Part shown: in pieces, positions 23,757 through 33,428 of the stretch | Layout of the letters: every line of letters starts with the position of its first letter | How positions within the stretch are numbered: position 1 is the first letter of the stretch | DNA from: Faecalispora sporosphaeroides DSM 1294 | GTDB lineage: Bacteria; Bacillota; Clostridia; Oscillospirales; Acutalibacteraceae | Assembly: GCA_000383295.1 (NCBI GenBank) | Contig: KB911067.1 | Location: forward strand, 372,001-436,000 | Reading direction: 5' to 3' | DNA length: 64,000 nt | Position numbers and translations under genes: made by a program | The notes under the pieces: model-generated | Databases searched by the model: none | Seen by the model: only the letters and a program-made list of their open reading frames with translations | Told to the model about the DNA's origin: nothing

Positions 23757-25718
23757 ATGAAATCGTGGCTCAAAAAACTGTCTGTTTTCGCAGTGGCCCT
23801 GGCGATGGTGTTTTCCACCACCAGTGTGGCTCTCGCTGCTGACGCCAAAGAAAGCTCTACTCTGACGCTGTATGATTCCACCACCACTTTCCGCCATTTC
23901 GACTTTACATTGAACGCTGACAACTCCTTTCAGTCAGGAAATCCTTCCAGCATAGTCAACCAGGTTTTGAACACCAAAGTCATTGAAAACTCCTATATTA
24001 AGGCCACCTTCCTGCCGGATTACGGCGCGCGGCTGATTTCCCTGATCTACAAGCCGACCGGCAAAGAGCTTTTATATCAGAATCCCGTCGGAACGCCTTA
24101 TGGGATCAACGAATACAATTTCTACTACAACTGGCTGATGGTTTACGGCGGAATCATGCCGACCTTTTCTGAGCCAGAGCACGGAAAATACTGGCTGACT
24201 CCCTGGAGCTACGAGGTTGTCGCGCAGGATTCCGAAAAAATCTCGATTCAGATGACAAAGACCGACAACGTCAACTTTGCGGCCACTCCCGGCAAATTCA
24301 ATAACGGAGCAACCGGCATTACCTGCAAAGTGACCTATACGGTGTACGCGGACAAGCCCACCGTGGAAATGAAGGTCAATCTGAAGAACAACAAAAATCA
24401 GGCCGTCAACTACGAATACTGGACCTGCAATACGCTGGCGCCCGGCTCCACCCCCGGCAACACCGTCGGCTCCTCCTCCATGGAGATTGTCGCGCCGATG
24501 ACCGAGGTCAAGAGCAAAGATGACTGGTGGCCCTGGATGGCAACTGTGGACGATGCGGTAGACGCACCGAATCACATCTTTCAGTTTGACAACCTTGCCC
24601 ATTTCTCGAATTGGGACGACATGGGCATCGCCTATGCAAACGATCTTTCCGACAACTGGTGGGGCGTGATCAATCACGACAACGAGCAGGGTATTCTGCG
24701 CATCGCCGACAACGCCAACGCCACACCCGGCATGAAACTCTGGACCTGGGGACATGACCAGAGCTACGCCGTTGACCCGGAATCCTCTTACGGCAATTCC
24801 GCGCGTCCTTACATTGAGCTGTGGGGCGGCAACTCCTTTGAGTTCTTTGCCGACGCGACCCTGCAGCCCTTTGAGGAAAAGGAGTGGACAGAATATTATA
24901 CTCCTACCGTAGGGCTCAGCCAGGTTACCAGAGCGAATCAGAACGCCGCGGCTTACCTGACCAAGAGCACCACGGGCACGCAGGCCACCTTCGACGCGAA
25001 GGTCAACACCACCCTGCCGGGGAAAACGATCCGCGCGACCATGAAGCTGATCGGCAGCACCAATTACACCCTTCTGGACACCACCTTTACCGCTCAGGCA
25101 AACAACGCCCAGACACTGACCGCAAACGCCGATCTGAACAACATCGAACCCGGCAGCTACACCTACCAGCTGGAGCTGAAGGATTCCTCCAATCAGGTTC
25201 TGCTCGTCGCCTCCATTCCGTTCACCAAATCCGGCGGCGGCACCTCGCCCGACCTGCCCAGCGCGACCTGGTATCTGTACAACCAGAACGTCAGCGGCAC
25301 CTCGCCCGGCGGCCAGAACCTGCAGGCCACCAACAGCGGACTCACCGGCTGGCAGCCGATCCGTGAAATCACCTCTGCTCCCGCTTATTGGTACAGCCCC
25401 GAGTTAAACGGCACCTATGCCGCCGGGAACTGGGACTTCACTCTTTGGACTTCTGCGCCTGCGGGCGCCTCCAATGTAACCGTGGAGCTGTATCGGACAG
25501 ATCTTGACGGCGGGAACGCCGTGCGGATCGGTTCGCAGACCAAGGACGTCTCCCTGACGGGCACCGGGAATCATCCGTCTCAGTACACCTTCAGCAACGT
25601 CGGCAAAACGACCTTCTCCGGCCAGCGCCTGATGGTGAAAATCACAAAGAGCTCCGGCGCGTCCGTCACCATGGCCTACAACACCAACGACTTCCCAACC
25701 CGGCTCGTCACCCCGTAA
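23757..25718 (+). CDS. large secreted protein with DUF5107/mutarotase-like domain
   Basis: 653 residues. Sec signal peptide with Ala-X-Ala cleavage near residue 28 (VALAADAK). Residues about 40-375 resemble the DUF5107/aldose-1-epimerase-like sugar-binding fold (YIKATFLPDYGARLISLIYK, GKYWLTPWSYEVV). About 380-490 is a beta-sandwich, and after a Gly/Ser/Pro linker (GGGTSPDLPS) the last 150 residues form another beta domain rich in Trp/Tyr. No glycosidase motif was recognised. The divergent shared promoter links it to uptake of a sugar; a role in binding or processing that glycan outside the cell is an inference. RBS AAAGGAAG. Confidence 0.72.
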   Translation: MKSWLKKLSVFAVALAMVFSTTSVALAADAKESSTLTLYDSTTTFRHFDFTLNADNSFQSGNPSSIVNQVLNTKVIENSYIKATFLPDYGARLISLIYKPTGKELLYQNPVGTPYGINEYNFYYNWLMVYGGIMPTFSEPEHGKYWLTPWSYEVVAQDSEKISIQMTKTDNVNFAATPGKFNNGATGITCKVTYTVYADKPTVEMKVNLKNNKNQAVNYEYWTCNTLAPGSTPGNTVGSSSMEIVAPMTEVKSKDDWWPWMATVDDAVDAPNHIFQFDNLAHFSNWDDMGIAYANDLSDNWWGVINHDNEQGILRIADNANATPGMKLWTWGHDQSYAVDPESSYGNSARPYIELWGGNSFEFFADATLQPFEEKEWTEYYTPTVGLSQVTRANQNAAAYLTKSTTGTQATFDAKVNTTLPGKTIRATMKLIGSTNYTLLDTTFTAQANNAQTLTANADLNNIEPGSYTYQLELKDSSNQVLLVASIPFTKSGGGTSPDLPSATWYLYNQNVSGTSPGGQNLQATNSGLTGWQPIREITSAPAYWYSPELNGTYAAGNWDFTLWTSAPAGASNVTVELYRTDLDGGNAVRIGSQTKDVSLTGTGNHPSQYTFSNVGKTTFSGQRLMVKITKSSGASVTMAYNTNDFPTRLVTP

Positions 25719-25779
25719 CGCGGGAACGGCGATGCGCAAAGCCGCATCTTCCGCCGAACCGCGGCACTGAATTCTTCGT

Positions 25780-25824
25780 ATGCCGGCCGGTCTCATCTTA
25801 AATGGGACCGGCCGGCATTTTTTG
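25780..25824 (+). terminator. terminator of the secreted mutarotase-fold protein
   Basis: A 17-bp stem with a single mismatch (ATGCCGGCCGGTC... / ...GACCGGCCGGCAT), 5-nt loop and TTTTTT. Confidence 0.9.
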
Positions 25825-26003
25825 CAAATTGCTGCGCGCGTACTCCCTCCATCCTCCTTTCCCATACCCCGGTTTCTGCCAACACCCTTAAAATGCGAAG
25901 ATTTTCTTTCCCGAAAAGGACGTGCATAGGGCTCTGTTTGTAATAAATACATAAAATTTTTAGAAATCCCATCTGCAAAAACAGCTTTTTCCTGAAATGA
26001 ATC

Positions 26004-26032
26004 TTGACAAAAAATATCCAGTTTGCTAGAAT
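26004..26032 (+). promoter_or_regulatory. promoter of the Rrf2-type regulator
   Basis: TTGACA (26004-26009), 17-bp spacer, TAGAAT (26027-26032). Only 63 nt separate the downstream acyl-CoA dehydrogenase gene from the regulator and no terminator lies between, so the promoter probably serves the whole cluster. Confidence 0.75.
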
Positions 26033-26058
26033 ACAATATAGAAAGCGGAGGTGGCACC

Positions 26059-26469
26059 TTGCTCATCACAAAAGAGACCGACTATGCACTGCGAATTCTG
26101 CGCGCATTGGCAGGCGGCGATCGTCTGACTGCCTCAGAGCTGGCCGCAAATGAGCAGATTCCACAACAGTTTGCCTATAAAATTCTCAAAAAGCTCCATA
26201 AAGCAGGCTTCGTTCAAATCGCGCGCGGGGCCGACGGCGGCTGTACTCTGGCCGCCAACCTCAGCGGCGTCACGCTGTTCCAGCTCATCCGCGCAATGGA
26301 ACGGGACGCCGCCGTGAGCGCCTGCACTGCTCCCGGCTACGAGTGCCAGTGGCGGCGCGCGCACGGGGGCGAGGTCTGCAAGGCGCACATCCATCTTGCG
26401 CAGATTCAGCTGGCAATCAACCGCGAGCTGGATTCCCACACCCTGCAGGATATTTTATTTGGCAGCTGA
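26059..26469 (+). CDS. Rrf2-family (probable Fe-S) redox regulator
   Basis: 136 residues. The N-terminal winged helix reads ITKETDYALRILRALAGGDR, then ANEQIPQQFAYKILKKLHKA and a GGCTLA wing. The C-terminal part has three cysteines spaced C-X7-C-X10/11-C (ACTAPGYECQ, GEVCKAHIHL), like the Fe-S ligand region of IscR/NsrR-type members. Start TTG 26059 has GGAGG 7 nt upstream. Likely senses oxygen, nitric oxide or Fe-S status and controls the flavoenzyme genes behind it; this is inferred from cysteine content and position. Confidence 0.87.
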   Translation: MLITKETDYALRILRALAGGDRLTASELAANEQIPQQFAYKILKKLHKAGFVQIARGADGGCTLAANLSGVTLFQLIRAMERDAAVSACTAPGYECQWRRAHGGEVCKAHIHLAQIQLAINRELDSHTLQDILFGS

Positions 26470-26532
26470 ACCTTCCCTCTCTTACCGTGGGCCAAACTCT
26501 AACGATACACAGTCGCAAAAGGAGGAAGCAAT

Positions 26533-28443
<1,911 letters not shown>

Positions 28444-28464
28444 TGTCAGAGGGAGGAAAAATTT

Positions 28465-29685
28465 ATGTATTGCGTTAGAAATGTAACCGAAGATTTATAC
28501 TGGGTCGGGGCCAACGATCACCGGCTCGCCCTGTTTGAAAATGCATATCCCATTCCCAGAGGCGTTACCTACAATTCGTACCTTCTGCTGGATGAAAAAA
28601 CCGTACTGTTCGACACGGTGGATTGGTCCGCCTGCCGCCAGCTGGTAGAAAACGCGCAGCATGTGCTGAACGGCCGCCCGCTGGATTACCTCGTCATCAA
28701 CCATCTGGAGCCGGACCACGCCGCTTCCATCGATGAAATCCTGCTCCGCTGGCCGGAAGTAACGCTGATCAGCAACGAAAAGGCGTTCATGCTGATGCGT
28801 CAGTTCGGGTTCCACGTGGATTCCCACAAAATCATCGAGGTAAACGAAGGCGACACCTTCAGCTTCGGCAAGCACACCGTCACCTTTGTATTCGCCCCCA
28901 TGGTGCACTGGCCCGAGGTCATGGTCACGTTCGATACCACCAACGGCGTTCTGTTTTCCGCCGACGCGTTCGGCACCTTCGGCGCTCTGGACGGAAAGCT
29001 CTTTGCGGACGAGGTCAACTTTGACCGCGACTGGCTGGACGATGCCCGCCGGTACCTGACGAACATCGTCGGCAAATACGGCCCGCACATTCAGCTGCTG
29101 CTGAAAAAGGCTGGCGGAATTCTCGACCAGATCAAATACATCTGCCCGCTGCACGGCCCCGTGTGGCGTGAGGATCTGATGTATTTCATTCAGAAATACG
29201 ACACCTGGAGCCGCTACGCGCCGGAAGAGCAGGGCGTTCTGATCGTTTACGCGTCCATGTACGGCAACACCGAGTCCGCCGCGCAGGCACTGGCCGCAAG
29301 GCTCTGCGACAAGGGCATGACAAAGGTCGCGCTGTACGACGTTTCCTCCACCAACGTGTCTCAGCTGATTTCCGAAACCTTCAAATACAGCCACCTGGTG
29401 CTGGCCTCCGTCACCTATAATCTGGGCATTTACCCCGCCATGCACAACTACCTGCTGGATATGAAGGCACTGAACGTGCAGAAGCGCACCGTCGCCATTG
29501 TTGAAAACGGCTCCTGGGCCTGCAAGTCCGGCGACCTGATGCAGAAATTCCTTACGGAAGAGATGAAGGATATGACCGTGCTCAACGAGCGCATCAGCAT
29601 GGCTTCTTCCCTTGGGGAGGACAAAGAGGTGGAGCTCGATATCCTGACAGACGCGATTCTGGATTCCCTCAACGGGAAGAAATAA
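28465..29685 (+). CDS. flavodiiron protein (A-type flavoprotein, oxygen or NO reductase)
   Basis: 406 residues. The N-terminal metallo-beta-lactamase domain keeps the diiron ligands His80, Glu82, Asp84 (NHLEPDH), His148, Asp167 and His230. The C-terminal flavodoxin domain (about 255-400) has the FMN loop YASMYGNTESA. These proteins reduce O2 to water, or NO to N2O, with electrons from rubredoxin; in the cytosol of anaerobes this protects Fe-S enzymes. No rubredoxin domain is attached, but the upstream fusion protein supplies one. RBS GAGGGAGG. Ends in a large terminator. Confidence 0.95.
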   Translation: MYCVRNVTEDLYWVGANDHRLALFENAYPIPRGVTYNSYLLLDEKTVLFDTVDWSACRQLVENAQHVLNGRPLDYLVINHLEPDHAASIDEILLRWPEVTLISNEKAFMLMRQFGFHVDSHKIIEVNEGDTFSFGKHTVTFVFAPMVHWPEVMVTFDTTNGVLFSADAFGTFGALDGKLFADEVNFDRDWLDDARRYLTNIVGKYGPHIQLLLKKAGGILDQIKYICPLHGPVWREDLMYFIQKYDTWSRYAPEEQGVLIVYASMYGNTESAAQALAARLCDKGMTKVALYDVSSTNVSQLISETFKYSHLVLASVTYNLGIYPAMHNYLLDMKALNVQKRTVAIVENGSWACKSGDLMQKFLTEEMKDMTVLNERISMASSLGEDKEVELDILTDAILDSLNGKK

Positions 29686-29781
29686 CCGATTACCCTGCGG
29701 CACGTCAGTTGTCACTCCCCTTGTTTTAACCGCCGCGCGGCGAAGCTGGATGCCGGCGCGTGCAGACTGACCCCGCAGCCG

Positions 29782-29837
29782 GACCGCCGAACCCCTTGCC
29801 GGACCCCTACTCGGCAAGGAGATTCGGCGGTCTTTTT
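29782..29837 (+). terminator. terminator of the flavodiiron cluster
   Basis: Outer stem GACCGCCGAA/TTCGGCGGTC (29782-29791, 29823-29832) and inner CCTTGCCG/CGGCAAGG, followed by TTTTT. Confidence 0.88.
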
Positions 29838-30024
29838 GTATTTCTGCCGGCGGCTGGCACAGCGTCCCTCGCGTTCCGCTTATGGCAGGCCGGGCCGGTC
29901 CGCCCACTGCGCGTTTCACAAATGTTTTGGAAGTATCGGTATTCTACAAAGGAAAAACCAGAGTCCGAACGCGCACCACGCATTTTAAAAGCGGGACACA
30001 TCGCATCCTTCTCTGTCAGCACGC

Positions 30025-30070
30025 AAAAGCCCACCTGCCGCACTTGGAGTTGCGGCAGGTGGGCTTTTTT
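30025..30070. terminator. 18-bp-stem bidirectional terminator
   Basis: AAAAGCCCACCTGCCGCA pairs exactly with TGCGGCAGGTGGGCTTTT around an 8-nt loop, A- and T-tracts on either side. Probably ends leftward flotillin transcripts too. Confidence 0.85.
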
Positions 30071-30222
30071 ATTGAATGGAAGCGAAACCCCCGCAAAGCA
30101 AATGGCGTGGCGGCATTCCGGCAAACAAAAACGCGCTTTGAAACGACAGAGCCGGATCAAAGCGCATATTCCTGTTTGTCAGCGGGTGCATGCTGCGGCA
30201 GCCCGCATGCTTTCTTTTTCCG

Positions 30223-31650
30223 TTACGAGGGGGAGGCCGTGGCTTCCTCCTGTTTTCCTTCCGGGGCGGCCGGAGCTGCTTCGCCGGCCTGCGCCGAATC
30301 TGTGCCGAGGAAGTTCGGCAGGGTCATCCCCGCCTGCTGGAACAGCTCGTTCATCGGCGGAATGGATTTGAGCATACCGGAGAGAAAATTCGCCGTGGTG
30401 GGGGAACCGCCTTCTCCTCCCATGCTGTCCCATACGGTGACCTTGTCGATCTTGATATTCTTGATTGCGTCCACCTGAAGCTGCACCAGCTGCTCCAGCT
30501 TGTCGGCAATGATGAACTTGACCGCCGCATCCGGATCCCCGCCGGCCGCGTTGACCAGCTGCCGCATACCGGTTGCCTGCTTGGTAAGAATTTCCTCAAC
30601 GCCTCTGGCCTGCGCCTCCATCCTTGCATAAATGGCGTCCGCCTCGCCTCTGGCCTTGCGGCGGGTGACCTCCGCCTCCGCTTCGGCCGCGATCTCCTTC
30701 TGCTGTTTGTCGATTTCAGCCTTCACGACAATATCTGCCTGCTGAGAGGCCCGAACCAGCGCGGCGCGCTCCTGCTCCGCGCGCTGCTGCGCGCCGTAAG
30801 CCTCCTGCAAGGCCATAGCGGCCTGCACCTTTTCCGCCGCCGTTGCCTGTCGAAGCGCCTCGGCTTCCTTTTCACGCCGGTTTGCATCCGACTGCGCTAC
30901 CTCTATTTTTGCGTCGTTTTCACCCTGAATGGCAGTGGCGTCCGCCGCGGCCACCTGAATACGCTGATCCTTGAGGGCGTTCGCGTGGCCGATCTCACCG
31001 TCGCGGTTCTTTTCCGCCACGCTCTTTTTCGCGTCGTTGATGGCCTTGGCCGCCGCTTCCTTGCCCAGCGCGTCAATATAGCCGGATTCATCGTTGATAT
31101 CCGTCACGTTCACGTTGATGAGCCGCAGCCCGATTTTCTTCAGCTCAATCTCTACGTTATTCGACACCGCAAGTAAAAACTTGTCGCGGTCGGTATTGAT
31201 TTCTTCTATGTCCATTGTCGCGATGACCAGACGCAGCTGACCGAAAATGATATCCTTTGCCAGCTCCTGAATCTCCGCCAGCTTCAGCCCCAAAAGCCGT
31301 TCCGCCGCGTTCTGCATGATCCCCGGCTCTGTGGAAATGCCAACGGTAAAGCGCGAAGGCACATCCACCCGGATATTCTGCTTGGACAGGGCATTTTTCA
31401 GATCGACATTGATGGAAATCGGCGTCAAATCCATATACTGATACGCCTGAATGATGGGGATGATGAAAGCCGCGCCGCCGTGAATGCATTTCGCGGACCG
31501 CATCTGCCCCGATGTGTCGTTCCCAACCTTTCCGTAAATGACCAGAACCTTGTCGGACGGGCATTTGCGGTAGCGCGAGAGCACGCCGATCAAAGCGGCG
31601 AAAAGCACAACCACAATGATCGTAATCGCTACAATAATTTCAATTCCCAT
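30223..31650 (-). CDS. flotillin-family SPFH protein
   Basis: 475 residues. One N-terminal membrane segment (about 4-24, IIVAITIIVVVLFAALIGVL), the SPFH/band-7 domain (about 30-200), a long Ala/Glu/Lys/Gln-rich coiled coil (about 200-370) with the AEAEAEVTRRKARGEADA type of repeat, and a Pro/Ala-rich tail. It resembles FloT/YqiK, which organises membrane microdomains and influences fluidity, signalling and protein quality control. It follows the NfeD-like gene by 23 nt, the standard NfeD-flotillin operon. Controlled from the promoter upstream of that gene, probably by the divergent XRE protein. Confidence 0.92.
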   Translation of the reverse strand: MGIEIIVAITIIVVVLFAALIGVLSRYRKCPSDKVLVIYGKVGNDTSGQMRSAKCIHGGAAFIIPIIQAYQYMDLTPISINVDLKNALSKQNIRVDVPSRFTVGISTEPGIMQNAAERLLGLKLAEIQELAKDIIFGQLRLVIATMDIEEINTDRDKFLLAVSNNVEIELKKIGLRLINVNVTDINDESGYIDALGKEAAAKAINDAKKSVAEKNRDGEIGHANALKDQRIQVAAADATAIQGENDAKIEVAQSDANRREKEAEALRQATAAEKVQAAMALQEAYGAQQRAEQERAALVRASQQADIVVKAEIDKQQKEIAAEAEAEVTRRKARGEADAIYARMEAQARGVEEILTKQATGMRQLVNAAGGDPDAAVKFIIADKLEQLVQLQVDAIKNIKIDKVTVWDSMGGEGGSPTTANFLSGMLKSIPPMNELFQQAGMTLPNFLGTDSAQAGEAAPAAPEGKQEEATASPS

Positions 31651-31673
31651 GAAAAGACCTCCCGATTTTTATT

Positions 31674-32378
31674 TTATGATGATGTTCCGTCATTGGGGGG
31701 GGCAGAGGATTCTCCCTCCTCCAGCTCCACAACAAGAACATTGTCCGCGCGAATATCCACCACCCGCACAAGCGCTCCGTTCGGCAAACCCACCGGCCCA
31801 TCTGTAATGGCGGAGGCTTCGATAAACCGCTCCTGCACCGTCAGATTCACCTTGCCCTGCCCGGTTCCCCTCGCCGGAATCATCAGATATACCGTCGCCG
31901 TCTGCCCCAGGGCGTTGCGCATTTGCAGCGTTCCGTTCGAGGCCAGGCGCGCCGTCAGCTGAATGATCTTGCCCACACCGTACATGGCCAGCGCACCCAG
32001 AGCGGTGCCGATCAGCACGGCGAGCGTTCCCGGGGTGCCGGATTGATATGCGAGAATTGCCGTCCAGCTGAAAACCGCGAGAAACGCCACGATTCCTTCC
32101 AGCGTAAACAGGTGCAGCGCGCCCAGGTCGCCGGGGCTTCCCCCGTCTCCCGCGCCGCCGGAGTCCACCCCCGCGTCCGGGGGCACATCCAGATCGAAAT
32201 CGACCGAATCCCCAAGGCCGTCAAAGCCGGAGAGGTCATCCGGGTTGATTCCCGGGCCGCTCTGGCCGAAGCCGACAGTCGTCATCACAATCTGAATCAG
32301 CAAAATCAGGCTCGACGGCACAGCAATGCAGTATAGCACCTGCGAAAACAAATCCAGAGTTCCCCACCACTCCAGCAT
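31674..32378 (-). CDS. NfeD-like membrane protein (flotillin partner)
   Basis: 234 residues. A first membrane helix (about 12-35), then a Gly/Asp/Pro-rich loop of about 60 residues (FGQSGPGINPDDLSGFDG and on), two more helices (about 98-115 and 120-140) and a C-terminal OB-fold-like NfeD domain (about 150-225, GALVRVVDIRADNVLVVELE). This matches YuaF/NfeD proteins encoded with flotillins. ATG 32378 has GGTGAAGG upstream. First gene of the two-gene operon. The unusually acidic, glycine-rich loop is not a standard part of the family. Confidence 0.8.
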   Translation of the reverse strand: MLEWWGTLDLFSQVLYCIAVPSSLILLIQIVMTTVGFGQSGPGINPDDLSGFDGLGDSVDFDLDVPPDAGVDSGGAGDGGSPGDLGALHLFTLEGIVAFLAVFSWTAILAYQSGTPGTLAVLIGTALGALAMYGVGKIIQLTARLASNGTLQMRNALGQTATVYLMIPARGTGQGKVNLTVQERFIEASAITDGPVGLPNGALVRVVDIRADNVLVVELEEGESSAPPNDGTSS

Positions 32379-32393
32379 ATCCTTCACCTCAAT

Positions 32394-32408
32394 GTAAATA
32401 TAATTTAC
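32394..32408. promoter_or_regulatory. palindromic operator of the NfeD-flotillin operon
   Basis: GTAAAT-ATA-ATTTAC, a perfect palindrome 4 bp downstream of the -10 box of the leftward promoter. A second copy with a different centre stands in the same place for the divergent gene. Confidence 0.75.
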
Positions 32409-32412
32409 TTCG

Positions 32413-32441
32413 AGTATACCACTCCTCTGGAGATGTGTCAA
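32413..32441 (-). promoter_or_regulatory. promoter of the NfeD-flotillin operon
   Basis: Minus strand TTGACA (32436-32441), 17-bp spacer, TATACT (32413-32418). Confidence 0.82.
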
Positions 32442-32494
32442 TCAGTTTTACCTTTATTCACCGGAGAATTCTTCAGATTTTTTGAGCGATTCAG

Positions 32495-32523
32495 TTGAAA
32501 ATATTAAAATAAGTTGCTATACT
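32495..32523 (+). promoter_or_regulatory. promoter of the XRE regulator
   Basis: TTGAAA (32495-32500), 17-bp spacer, TATACT (32518-32523). Confidence 0.75.
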
Positions 32524-32526
32524 GAT

Positions 32527-32541
32527 GTAAATAAAATTTAC
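32527..32541. promoter_or_regulatory. palindromic operator of the XRE gene
   Basis: GTAAAT-AAA-ATTTAC, perfect 6-bp arms, 3 bp downstream of the -10 box; same arms as the copy at 32394-32408. Confidence 0.75.
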
Positions 32542-32565
32542 GCACGCAGCATAGAGGTGACTGAG

Positions 32566-33054
32566 ATGGATGCACAGAAACTCGGCCGAAAAATACGGGA
32601 GGCCCGCCTTGCCAAGCGCTTGACGCAGAGCGAGGTGGTCGGAGACTTTATTACACGCAATATGCTCAGCCAAATCGAAAGCGGCGCGGCAACTCCCTCC
32701 ATGAAAACGCTGGAGTATTTATCTAACGTTCTGTCTGTTCCGATGAGCCAGCTTGTGCCGGGGGACGACCCCATTGAAACGCTGACCCAGGCGAAAACCG
32801 CCCTGATGCAGGGGCAGGCGGAACGCGCCCTTTCCCTTGCGGGGGATCTGATTCACGATCTGCACGACGAAAGCGACGCAATTGCCGCCCGCGCCCACCT
32901 GATGCTGGCGCGGCAGTTTGCACAGCACCACGAATATGTGTCCGCCGCTACGCACGCGCGTCTGGCGGCGGAGCGCGCCCAGCGGGGCATTTACGCCTGT
33001 GCCGACGTTCGCGCCGGCGCGCTTTCTCTGTTGGATGAAATCGGACAATCCTGA
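32566..33054 (+). CDS. XRE-family regulator divergent to NfeD-flotillin
   Basis: 162 residues. N-terminal helix-turn-helix (about 3-60): LGRKIREARLAKRLTQSEVV, then NMLSQIESGAATPSMKTLEY. The rest is an all-helical, alanine-rich region that looks like a TPR-type sensor domain (ERALSLAGDLIHDLHDESDA, AARAHLMLARQFAQHHEY). ATG 32566 has AGAGGTGA upstream. Both its promoter and the divergent one carry the same palindrome just after the -10, so it most likely represses itself and the flotillin operon. Signal unknown, perhaps envelope-related. Confidence 0.87.
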   Translation: MDAQKLGRKIREARLAKRLTQSEVVGDFITRNMLSQIESGAATPSMKTLEYLSNVLSVPMSQLVPGDDPIETLTQAKTALMQGQAERALSLAGDLIHDLHDESDAIAARAHLMLARQFAQHHEYVSAATHARLAAERAQRGIYACADVRAGALSLLDEIGQS

Positions 33055-33428
33055 AAAACTGCCCCGCGCTGCCGTGCGCAAGCCGTGCCGTCCGCACCTG
33101 CAAAGTGCGGTTCGCGGCAGACGCGGCCCGGCCTCCAAATTTCATTGCCGCCGGTTCCATTTTGCTTTTTTATATGTTATAATAACCTCACGCCGCATGC
33201 CGAAGCAGAGCTTCGGGCGGCTGAGTGAGCATTGAAACATCCGCCCCCGGAGAGAATTATTTTCTCTCGCTCTCAATAAAGAAAAAGCAGGCACGGGATG
33301 TTATAATCACCTCACGCCGGATCGTTTTCGCCATCACTTGACTGACATTGATCCCCAATACCGTTTTCACGTCAGGTTCGCCATTCACCCCGCCGTGGGG
33401 TGTTTTGCATATTAAAAGGAGAGTTAGC
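33055..33428. other. 374-bp intergenic region with a direct repeat
   Basis: Two copies of ATGTTATAAT-A/C-ACCTCACGCCG begin at 33174 and 33298, 124 bp apart; each includes TATAAT. Between them is a GAGAGAA/TTCTCTC hairpin. A CACCCC/GGGGTG hairpin with TTTT (about 33386-33406) lies just before the next RBS. No gene seen. Confidence 0.55.
33174..33318 (+). repeat. direct repeat, possible tandem promoters
   Basis: Copies at about 33174-33194 and 33298-33318 differ at one base in the first 21. Both contain TATAAT but neither has a good -35 at 16-18 bp. Confidence 0.45.

Larger units (their letters stand above)
25719..26058. other. 340-bp intergenic region before rrf2-like gene
   Basis: Contains the terminator of the secreted-protein gene and, at its right end, the promoter of the Rrf2-type regulator. 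The middle is AT-rich without a gene. Confidence 0.7.
29686..30222. other. 537-bp convergent intergenic region with two strong terminators
   Basis: Between the rightward flavodiiron gene and leftward flotillin gene. Two hairpin terminators (29782-29837, 30025-30070) frame about 190 bp with no convincing frame. The enclosed piece could be a short transcript; no promoter of good quality was found in it. Confidence 0.6.
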
